From Darksidea phi (Eukaryota; Ascomycota; Dothideomycetes; Pleosporales; Lentitheciaceae): a stretch of 64,000 bases of DNA. This document shows positions 21,190-29,624 of the stretch, piece after piece. The stretch is from assembly GCA_030770425.1 (NCBI GenBank), contig JASJFT010000044.1, positions 186,001-250,000 on the forward strand. The letters are read 5' to 3'. A program made the position numbers and the translations under genes. Below the pieces are notes generated by a model. That model was not told the origin of the DNA and did not search any database. It saw only the letters and a program-made list of their open reading frames with translations. Positions within the stretch are counted from its first letter, which is position 1. The number at the start of each line of letters is the position of its first letter.

Positions 21190-23331
21190 TTAGCTACTAG
21201 GAAGCGCCTTGAACGTCTCATTTTTGTACAACGACCGCCCGTTCAAGACTTCCCCGTTGTCCTTGAGATCCTCCGACAAGTCGGCACCGCGCCTCAACAT
21301 GCTTTCCCCGTCTAACTTGTCCGAGGGCCTCTTTCGGAACCCGTATACTATACCCAGCACTACCGAAAGTCCCGACCAGACGCAGAATAGTGCGAGAACC
21401 AGATCCCCACACGCCCGCCCCGGAATCAGCGACGCAATCCCCAAGATCTTGTTCTCTCGCGAAGCCGTCAGATTCGCATTCGTCCAGCCGAGCTCGAACC
21501 CCGTCACAACGCCGTACATGCGCTCGAGCGCATCCATGTCGTACGCGAGCCGTACCGCCTGCAACAGCGCGGGAGAAGGCACGTACCCCTGGTAGTACCA
21601 GAACCCGTCGGTCGGCACCTCTCGCGGCAAGTGAGCGACCTTATAGTAGTCGGAGAACCTGGTCCCAAGGATGATTCTCAAGGCCCTGAAGCCGAAGATG
21701 TCGCCTTCGTGGCCGTGGGGATCGGGCGCAGGGTCAACACGCTCAAAGTCGGTGAAGGTGGATGTGACGCCGTGCAGAGTTGCGGTTCCGGCGCCGGAGG
21801 AGACAACGCAGCGGACGCCGACTGGGGCCGCGACGTCCAGGGGGGGATTCCAGTTGCTTGTTATGTTTGCGGGGTTGAAGAAGTCGCGGAGGTCGGTGAT
21901 GGAGGGGTCCAGCAGGACGGAGTAGGGTTCAGGGACCGTGAAGTTGGGGCCTCCGCGGATCTTGAAGAAAGTAGCATTGCTGACGAGCGTTTTGTTGTCT
22001 GACATGAAGAACGGACTTCCCATTCCTTCAACGGTGGGACCGAGAGTCGAGTTAAAGGGAAGAGTCTGATTGACCTGGTCGCCAAGGTTACCGCGGAACC
22101 GGAGCTGCCACAGTGCGTATTCGAACGCCATCGATTGGGAGATGTTGTAGCCGTGCGCTCCGTATGTATACCGAATCGTTGGCGGTGGCTCGGTGAACCC
22201 CATCTCGGCGTACGACCACATGTTGGGGCCGCCGGGGCTGATGCTGCTGTTCCAGATGTAGATCGAGTCGCCTGAGGGGGTAAAGAGAGTGACGCTGGAC
22301 GATGGTTCCCCCTCGAGATCGATTACGCCCGAGAAGATGGACACGGGCTTCTGGCTCAGGATCGTGAATTCAGAGGCTGTGTGGACGACCGAGCAATTAT
22401 ACTTGACCCGGAGTCCCCATGCTTGGCCTGACACCGGTACTTTGGCCTGCGGCGCAAGGAACATGTCGGGAATGGAGTCTGTCAGGGGCAGAGTATTCGG
22501 CACTTGATTGAGGCAAGAATGTTCAGCTCTGTCAACGTCTGGGGGTGTGTATACCAGTCCAAAACCCGGCATAGTCGGGGCCGCTCCGAGCTTCCAAGCC
22601 ACATCTGCGTCCTTGTCGGAAAACATCGTCGCGTTGTTGTAAGAGGTCGCGTTCCGTCCGATTACAAAAGGGTGGTCTGATGTCCCGACATACCCGTCGC
22701 CGATCTCAAAGACCAGGCCAGACAGCGGGAATGCGATGAATGGGAGGACGCTCAAGAGCGCAAGCAGACACCACAGCCTGTAAAACTCGCGATGATAAAT
22801 GACTTTCAGCCACCCTGAAGGACTGCTCCAGGTGGTGTTGGAGTGCATCAAAAGCGCGGTAAGATTGGGCGCCCTCCAGAACCGCGATTGGAGCATGGCA
22901 ACCTCCACGCCCGCAAGTCCGTACTTCGACCATGACAAGCCGAACACACCGATGATGAACCACGAGTAGTAGATCAGAGACCCGGAGAAGGTGCGGTACT
23001 TGGCAGCATCGTCTTTTTCGATGCCCAGGACGAGCCTCAACCAGATGAAGCCGTACCAAGCTGTGACGATGGGTGGGATCAGGATCAAGACAAGAGTTCG
23101 CGCCCAGTACCGGTGGAGTTGCTGTGGTTTGGCTGAACCTGTGTCGTCATTTGGTTGGATCTCGCGGTCATCCGTTGCGGGCTGGGCCTTCCGGTCGGAG
23201 GCGTCACTGTCTTGGAGAAGGCACTCTTTGGCGGCGTCTGCAGTGACGAGAGACGACATCACGGAAAATGAGAAGAGAGGCTTGGCATTGCTACGGTTTT
23301 GCGAGGTGGTTCTGCACTTGTGGTGTTTCAT
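21190..23331 (-). CDS. Fungal multi-pass membrane protein of unknown function
   Basis: A single uninterrupted exon of 713 residues starting at ATG 23331 (or at the Met of MSSLVTADAA, residue 25). A polar N-terminus is followed by transmembrane segments at about 75-98 (LVLILIPPIVTAWYGFIWLR), 118-140 (SLIYYSWFIIGVFGLSW) and 185-210 (LWCLLALLSVLPFIAFPLSG). A long region of about 430 residues with many N-x-S/T sites (NATSYNNAT, NQTLPFNST, NKTLVSNAT) probably lies outside the cytosol. One last segment at about 645-670 (LVLALFCVWSGLSVVLGIVY) precedes a basic/acidic tail. The layout is common to a lineage-specific fungal family with no known role. No stops or frameshifts; codon use looks normal. Confidence 0.8.
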   Translation of the reverse strand: MKHHKCRTTSQNRSNAKPLFSFSVMSSLVTADAAKECLLQDSDASDRKAQPATDDREIQPNDDTGSAKPQQLHRYWARTLVLILIPPIVTAWYGFIWLRLVLGIEKDDAAKYRTFSGSLIYYSWFIIGVFGLSWSKYGLAGVEVAMLQSRFWRAPNLTALLMHSNTTWSSPSGWLKVIYHREFYRLWCLLALLSVLPFIAFPLSGLVFEIGDGYVGTSDHPFVIGRNATSYNNATMFSDKDADVAWKLGAAPTMPGFGLVYTPPDVDRAEHSCLNQVPNTLPLTDSIPDMFLAPQAKVPVSGQAWGLRVKYNCSVVHTASEFTILSQKPVSIFSGVIDLEGEPSSSVTLFTPSGDSIYIWNSSISPGGPNMWSYAEMGFTEPPPTIRYTYGAHGYNISQSMAFEYALWQLRFRGNLGDQVNQTLPFNSTLGPTVEGMGSPFFMSDNKTLVSNATFFKIRGGPNFTVPEPYSVLLDPSITDLRDFFNPANITSNWNPPLDVAAPVGVRCVVSSGAGTATLHGVTSTFTDFERVDPAPDPHGHEGDIFGFRALRIILGTRFSDYYKVAHLPREVPTDGFWYYQGYVPSPALLQAVRLAYDMDALERMYGVVTGFELGWTNANLTASRENKILGIASLIPGRACGDLVLALFCVWSGLSVVLGIVYGFRKRPSDKLDGESMLRRGADLSEDLKDNGEVLNGRSLYKNETFKALPSS

Positions 23332-23701
23332 AAATACAGCAAGCTACGGCAGAACGACCTTGAGATTTGTCATGTGGCAGTCTGAGCGTTGGCCCCCAAA
23401 AACGCCATCGAAGAAGCGGGATTCCCGCATCCTCGTGACTCCTGCGCACCTACCAAAGGGGTAGTATTCGACGCGCTTCTACGGCCATAGCAATCTGGCC
23501 CGCAAAAACCCAGTTCCACTTGCACACCCCCTTGTACCAAAATCATGACGCCGCCAGAACCGGGAGTTGTTAACGAACCCCAATAAGACTATTCGGGTAT
23601 GGCTCAACGCCACGCGCAGCACTAAGGAAGACCGGCGTCGCACCGACGTGATATAGAAAATTGTATTGCCGGAGGGTACGGTATCATACAGCGCGAAAAG
23701 T
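23332..23701. other. Promoter side of the membrane-protein gene
   Basis: Nothing beyond flanking sequence is seen. A frame on the plus strand antisense to the gene start is a shadow. Confidence 0.3.
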
Positions 23702-24340
23702 GAGCTCAGCCATCCTCGTAATCCCAGGTGGTTTGGTGTTGATTATTGCCACTGAAAACAGGCGTTTGAGGGCCCTGATATACACCCTGTGTTGAAGCCA
23801 ACGGATTTCCTATTTGGGGTAGTTGTATAGGTCCTGCTGTGGTTGTAGGGGCCGAGGAGACGGGTGCGCGCCCTCGTACAGGACCTCTAGAAACAGCTGC
23901 GCGCGCCCTCGCGCCACGTATAACCCTATTTCCAGCACCTGCGATATGATTTGTATGTGTTTCGCTGCGCGCGTATATCGGTAACCCCGGTAGGGGGTTA
24001 AGTAAGGCGGGTAGGCTCGTAGAGGGGGTACTGGGGTGGTTCTCGTCGAGTCGCTCTGCGAGAGCGCCGCTAGAGCTTTACCGAGAGAGCCATACCCGAA
24101 TAGTGTGTCATGTCGCTCGTTCGGCCCAAAGCAAGCGGTGTACTTAAGCCTCACGCCTATCGGGTTCTATCTGTTGGATACAAAGTTCAGCACAGCCCCC
24201 ACGACGATAGAAGGTGATAGAATATCCCTGCTAGCGTTGGGCCGATGCGAGGTTATACGAACCCTCAGTACGGACCTGCGTACGTGGCGTACAAGTACAA
24301 GCGCATACAAGGATATCGCACGTAGGACCGCGTTTTTATA
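23702..24340 (-). pseudogene. Decayed coding relic, possibly from a mobile element
   Basis: On the minus strand one frame is open from about 24075 to a TGA at 23702-23704. It reads in order LPALLNPLPGLPIYARSETH, GAGNRVIRGARARAAVSRG, SSAPTTTAGPIQLPQIGNP and VYQGPQTPVFSGNNQHQTTW, ending DYEDG. Composition is Arg/Pro/Gln-rich, like the tail of a nucleic-acid-binding protein. Upstream, from 24075 to about 24340, the continuation is broken by many stops and shifts of frame. I could not name the family; a transposon-encoded protein is one possibility. Confidence 0.4.
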
Positions 24341-24463
24341 GGGTCGACGCTATAGCTAAAGAAGCGCATCAAGTTAGTTACGATTGGATCCACACCCTCC
24401 CTCTAAACTTCGTCTTTACTACTTTTGTCTTCTCCTCTATATTAACACACAACCGCAACCTCG

Positions 24464-25021
24464 TCACATTCTCCTCGCATATCTTCGCATCGATCCCCAC
24501 CCCCACATAACCGTATCCCACTCGGCCACCACAACGCCCCCATCCTTCGACCACGCAGCACTCACCCAGTGCCTCTCGCGCAGCGTGGGCTCCGGCACAT
24601 CACTCTCGTCGAGCGCCTTGCAGTCCACGTCCTCGCCGTTGAGCGCCCAGTACCGCTCCGTAGAGTCCCACCACTTCGCGCCGAGGAGGAGGAGCCGCTG
24701 GCAGAAGGCGTCTTCGCCCGCGGGGTTAGAGTGCCGGAGGGGCGGGTCGGTGCGCGAGAGGGACAGGAAGTCCATGTCTACGGGGGAGGTGTCGTCGAGG
24801 ATGATGATGCCGCCGCGCGTGAGGTAGCCGAAGACGCGGATGGTGGAGGAGTCGAAGGAGATGCGGCGGGTTGTGTCTTTGCTGGAGTCCCAGGTGCGGA
24901 TGGGCCCGCAGATGTAGATGGAGTGGGGGCGGGATGTTAGGCGGGCGGAGCCATGGGGGGATGGGGAGGGGGGTAGGAGTAGGAGAGCTATGGCAACCGA
25001 CGTACTTGAACTCTCCGCCAT
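24464..25021 (-). CDS. Hypothetical protein, 185 residues
   Basis: Single exon from ATG 25021 to a stop at 24464. The product starts MAESSSTSVAIALLLLPPSP and contains SIYICGPIRTWDSSKDTTRR, GGIIILDDTSPVDMDFLSLS, RLLLLGAKWWDSTERYWALN and WSKDGGVVVAEWDTVMWGWG. The mix of Trp, Asp and hydrophobic residues, the G+C-rich third positions and the lack of interruptions suggest a real gene of an uncharacterised fungal family. No motif points to a function. Several shadow frames overlap it because the DNA is GC-rich. Confidence 0.6.
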   Translation of the reverse strand: MAESSSTSVAIALLLLPPSPSPHGSARLTSRPHSIYICGPIRTWDSSKDTTRRISFDSSTIRVFGYLTRGGIIILDDTSPVDMDFLSLSRTDPPLRHSNPAGEDAFCQRLLLLGAKWWDSTERYWALNGEDVDCKALDESDVPEPTLRERHWVSAAWSKDGGVVVAEWDTVMWGWGSMRRYARRM

Positions 25022-25622
25022 TGCATATTGATATCCGATCGAGGAGCAGTCTCAGGATCATCACGTGATCCTGTCATGCCAGACTCTGGGTTGACACCGG
25101 CGTTCGCCATTGAGTTTTCGAGACATTGCGGTGGGTATGACCAACTTTGAGGCTTGTCGGTGACACTCGGATGTGATGGCCGATGCGGATGATAGGACCG
25201 ATTGGCCTCGAATGATGGCCTCCGTGGTAGAGTGTGCTCGAGAATATGCGACCGAGCTGGGCACTCAGGCTCGAAAACACCACATGGATTTAGTAAGGGT
25301 TTCCATTAGCGCATCATCCGCGCACCATCTAGCTGTATTAACATTCAACATTCTGTGGCACACCTCCAACTGGGTCGCTTTAGCGCCTTGTTACAATACC
25401 TCGAAACTCATCCCAGCAATACATCATACGGGCTCGCGTGCACGGGCCACTAATGAAGGAGCCACATGCATTTGCAACTTTTTTCGCCCCATAAGAGATG
25501 CCCCTCAACAACACGACGCGGTGGTGATGCACGACGCATACCCGGGGATCGAATCGGCAAATCCGCGTTAATATTGCGCTGTTATTAGTGTGTAAGAGCC
25601 GATCGACCTCCTCAAAACCGCA
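25022..25622. other. Intergenic region
   Basis: One plus-strand frame (25176-25571, start MADADDRTDWPRMMASVV) is open for over 130 codons but has no recognisable family and mixed composition, so I leave it uncalled. Otherwise nothing seen. Confidence 0.3.
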
Positions 25623-26530
25623 CTACTCAAAAACCAACTTGTCCCACGGCTCATTCGAATACCTGCTCTTCAACTGATCTAGCGTCCACCCCATGCTTCT
25701 TTCTAATGGCCGCTAAAGCGTTTCGAAACCGCGGAATCTGCTCCTTGTACGCCACCTCTTTCATGTACTTCCTAGCCTCGACGCCCTTGAACGAGAACTG
25801 CTCCTACTCCTTCGCCCAGTGTGGTCGCATATTGCCACCGTAGCTTATCTATAGATCGACGACTTTTACGCAAAGCCCTGCTACTCGTTGTCCATAACTG
25901 CGTCGAGGAGCGTGAGGATCTCGATGGATAGCGTGCCGAGGTCGTTGCCCTTTTGCGGTGCTATAAGTATATCGCTACTACCTATAATACGCATTTCAAG
26001 TGTAAGACGTATCGAAGAGGACGGATCGCCTTTCTTCTCGGCATCCTGGTAGACGAGCTTGATGACGTCCTACCAGGCTTGCTGGACGATGCTGAAGTCG
26101 GGCTTTAACGGGTCGTCCGAGCGGGCGGGCAGCGGGAGCTGTATTTCGAGGTCGCGCACGCGCATGTTCTGGACACCACGGCGGAAATAGAGAGCGTTAG
26201 GAAGCAGGGTCTTATAGGTCGGGGTTCTAGATTCGCCTAGCGTAGGTGGTAACACAACCATACCTAGCGATGTAATAAGCTACGTCTGCTAGTACCCTAG
26301 AATCGCATTAAAGAAGAGAACGGTGGTAATAACACATACTAGCTGGAGATTCATACGTACTTACTCGCTATAGTAGTCGTTTGCTACCCTCCTCTCGAAT
26401 TCCGCCGTAGCAGCCGCTATCTGCTTCGCTGCGTCAGGTGCGTCATACCAGTCACTCCTAAGCGCAACGGGGATGTCGCTCTTGTTTAGGGGTGGAACGC
26501 CGAGACCGACGTCTTCCTTAAGTGGTTGCT
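25623..26530 (-). pseudogene. C-terminal half of a FAD-linked lactone oxidase (D-arabinono-1,4-lactone oxidase-like), decayed
   Basis: Minus-strand frames give in order EDVGLGVPPLNKSDIPVALR, NALYFRRGVQNMRVRDLEIQ, SIRLTLEMRIIGSSDILIAP, GNDLGTLSIEILTLLDAVMD, GVEARKYMKEVAYKEQIPRF and SRYSNEPWDKLVFE. These are the substrate-domain landmarks of the ALO/gulonolactone oxidase family. Four in-frame stops are present: QQAW then TAG, DNE then TAG, GFA then TAA, and AKE then TAG. Where the family expects Trp or Gln, each is explained by TGG to TAG or CAA to TAA, the change RIP makes. A frameshift near the end (in GGGG after KKHG) also breaks it. The N-terminal FAD-binding domain is absent; an SRPK-like pseudogene abuts instead. 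Confidence 0.78.
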
Positions 26531-27933
26531 ACTCTGCATCAGCCTAGTACTACTGTCCTTCATCAACTCAAACGCTCGTTCAGCCCATTTCTGCATCCAA
26601 CGGGATTCGAGAACCTGTTGCGTTGAAGGGCGGTCGTCTGACCTAAAAGATAACATCGACCTCAAGAGTACAAGAAAGGCTTGCTTCTCTTCCTCGTCCA
26701 TCTGGGCCATTTCAGATTGTTTTCGTGGCTCTTGTATTGAATCCTCTAACCGATCTTCCAGCAGCTGACGTGGCGATCCATCAACTTTTCGAAGTTGATC
26801 ATCGAAACACTGATTGCGATTCGTCCAACTCGCCCACCACTCCTTAGGCAAATAACCCAATGTGTCAACATGTTCTTCAAGAATTCGATCTTCACTTGGG
26901 AACCAAGTTTCGAACAAGGGTCGCTGACCCGTAATGGCGAAGACGGCGCATGCAAGACTCCAGATCTCAGCAGGGAACGAAACCTGTGACGTTGGCTCTA
27001 AGAGTATCTCTGGGGATCGTAATACAAAGGGTATGTGAGAAGATTGTCGTACGTCAACTGCTGGCTGGAAGGATTCGCTGAAGTCGCTTAAGAAGATACT
27101 CGAGTCGGCGAGCGAAATAGCGTCGCTGGCATCCCCAAACCAAATTGGTACAACGCCATAAGTCGGCACCCACTGATCCAGAGGTTGTCCGTCCAACCGT
27201 GTTATTTGCTCGAGCTCAGGCTACCCATACTTCTTATGGAGCTCGTCTGGAGTAAGGCTGTCGATGGAATTGGGCAGACGAAGAAGGATATTGGCCTCGT
27301 GAAGATCTAAAGTTATAGTCAGCAAAACGTGGTGGAATCTCAGCGTGACCACCTACCTCCATAGACGGTGCCACGAGAGTGCATAAAGGCGACGGCTTGG
27401 ATGAGCTGAGCAGCAATGGCGCGAGCTACTGAGGGTTGGAACAACCGGTTATCTTATGCCTCTCGCGCTTCTGAAATCCTCATTCTTGCTGGTGTGGTGA
27501 CGAGGCAGTGGTGTTTTCTCCTTGCGCCTTGGATTTCCGGGCCTTCCACTTCGAACTCATCCAAGATCTCTGGTATCATGGCAATGCCGGCATGCGCTTT
27601 CGCATTGAATCCTTCCCGATGCTGCAAAATTCTAAGTATGGTGCTTTCAAATGGACGGTCAAGTTCCGACACGGCGAATTTGCTCGTGACGTACTTTGCT
27701 AAACACTCGTCACGTGCTAACCATGTGGTGGAAGAAGTCCCATAGCCCAGCTTGTGTACAACGTGATAACGAGACGAACAGAATTGGTCGCCGATCTGAA
27801 CCGGGTAGTAGCCTCCAGCAGCATACCGCTCGAATGGTTCAATATCTTCAATCGGTTCATACATCGCACAGGAAATCTTCGAAGCAGAAGCGTGGTCAGA
27901 TACTGTTCGTGGAGGATTGCAGTTGAAATCCAT
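26486..27933 (-). pseudogene. SRPK-like protein kinase pseudogene
   Basis: From ATG 27933 the frame reads EPIEDIEPFERYAAGGYYPV, GDQFCSSRYHVVHKLGYGTS and STTWLARDECLAKYV, the N-lobe of SRPK-type (SR-protein) kinases, which phosphorylate Ser/Arg splicing factors. It hits a TAA at 27456-27454 (after SEAREA). It resumes in frame with AVAFMHSRGTVYG, a 50-bp intron (27356-27307) and DLHEANILLRLPNSID (catalytic Asp kept), then a TAG at 27223-27221. The C-lobe follows: PFVLRSPEILLEPTSQVSFP and EIWSLACAVFAITGQRPLFE. Apart from the two stops the gene is surprisingly well kept, so the loss may be recent. Its last residues (SVSAFHP) are read from lactone-oxidase DNA in another frame, so the 3' end is a junction. 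Confidence 0.75.
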
Positions 27934-28285
27934 CTCCTTGCCGGACCGCGACAGCTTGTGTGTAGAGTAGCGAATCGAATACAAGCAAAAGGACGAGGCG
28001 AACACAACCGTCTATTAAATGGTGACAGAGAGGAGGGACCTGCGAACATTGCTGAGTTCCGAACAGCTTACCATGTAGTTAAGAAGGTTTTTCGTGTAGC
28101 CAGGCGTGTAGCGTCCTATCCTTGAATAGGGATAGTAAACACACGCGCAATAGCTGCTGTTTTATTGGCTGATTGGGAGCCACTAGCGTTGGGACCTGTC
28201 TAATCTACCATTTCTCGTGGTGCTACTTGCCCCATCATTAACATATCCATCAAGCAAATTTGGTTCACTTCATGGGATCAAAGTC
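27934..28285. other. Spacer between two pseudogenes
   Basis: No open frame of note. Nothing else seen. Confidence 0.3.
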
Positions 28286-29380
28286 TCAAAAATTCTCCAA
28301 ATGCACCCCAACCTCCCTTTTTCTCGGCATCTTCATCAACGCCTTTCCAAACGCATTATTCATAACCCCGACCCCAACACTCTTATGCACCACAAAGTCC
28401 TTCTCCAGCCATTCTTGCATCCCATCTTCATCACCTGCTTTTGAAAGTTCTCGATTTTGCCGATCTCAAGCATCTGCTCAGTCCCGATATTCTCGACAGC
28501 GATAGATGCATTCCATTCTTTAGGAGGAGAAGGCGCCGGAAGGGTTGGTAATGGCCTATAGGAGCGCCGGGTCGATCTCAGCCATGTCGAGGTGATAGGA
28601 GTGTACGGTGGAGATAAATCCTGCTTTCCCTCGAGCCTTTCCGATGGAGGTATGAGGCGGAGGATAGCGGAGTGGTGCTTGGCGTTGTGCCGAATATGAC
28701 ATCGGCTTCCATGACGAGAATTTTTTCAAGGTCCTGTCGGTGTCTGCCTGCGCATCGAAGACTTCCAGAGCGAGATGCGACGATAGTCCTGATCCGGAAA
28801 GAGTGGTCCAGCTCTTGAGCCTCCGATTCGAAACATTGTAATCGTGATCTTCCAAGAGTCCTTCCCACGCAGCAGAATCGCAACACGAATATGTCATACG
28901 GCCCGTTTCCCTGCGCTAACCACTATAATGTTCTCTATAGCCTTTTAGAACCCTTACAGAAGCATCGAGCTAAGCGCGGATCGAAAAGCCGTAAGCTTAG
29001 CCGCGTTTAAAATGCCAACTGCTTGGCCGAAGGCATCGCAGATAGTAAGAGCGCTTTGCACCCCAAGCTTTAGTTTGCTGCCTGGCAGGGGTATTGAAAT
29101 AGAACGACTCCTACTATTTTGACGCCCAATCAATTGCGACGGGCTGTTGACATGAAGAGACTCACTTGAGCGTCTGGCCCTGTAACGACGGTGCGGTGGG
29201 GCTGGTACGGTTGCTCATCATCGCATGAGTATTGAACAAAGGCTTGGCAGAGGCCTTCGTCGGAAGTATCTGCCCGGAGAAGGTCGCGGTGGTGCTGATC
29301 TGGTGACTTCGCCAATGTATCTCCTGTGTCAACCTTTCCGTTGATAGTTGGCTCTCCGTCCGATGTCGATGCCACTTCCC
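28286..29380 (-). pseudogene. Ornithine cyclodeaminase / mu-crystallin family pseudogene
   Basis: Pieces in family order on the minus strand: QPYQPHRTVVTGPDAQVSLF (about 29210), then an in-frame TGA; LTICDAFGQAVGILNAAKL and TAFRSALSSMLL (about 29040-28960); ENIIVVSAG; LEKILVMEADVIFGTTPSTT (about 28720); MAEIDPALL then TAG; EIGKIENFQKQV; and the end HKSVGVGVMNNAFGKALMKM ... GVHLENF with a TGA at 28288-28286. The DVIF-TTPST and SVGVGVMN motifs are diagnostic of NAD-dependent ornithine cyclodeaminase/mu-crystallin enzymes. At least three frameshifts and several stops interrupt it, and no start ATG remains. It extends close to full length, so it decayed in place. Confidence 0.75.
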
Positions 29381-29624
29381 TATTGCCTAATCTTGGTGTG
29401 TATGCTGAGATGCTTGACTATCTCGGATACTGTCGGCCTAATGTCATACCCCCTGGGGTGGTCGCTGGCCTTACAGCTAACAATACTCGTAAATAATGTC
29501 GTCGCGGGCGATAGATTGTAGGAGCTGCAACATCGAGTGTTCGTGATCGCCTCGTTACTTACTAGCCGAAAAGAGCTCCTGGAGATCCTCAGTCAACCGG
29601 CGGTGGTCTAAAAAAAGCGGTTGG
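29381..29624. other. Spacer
   Basis: Short region between the cyclodeaminase relic and the stop codon of the kinase gene. Nothing recognised. Confidence 0.3.

Noticed and set aside
24569..24940. Plus-strand 123-codon frame
   Set aside because: GC-rich antisense shadow of the 185-residue gene at 24464-25021.
25176..25571. Plus-strand frame of about 131 codons with an ATG
   Set aside because: No homologue recognised, no domain, and composition is not convincing; left uncalled.
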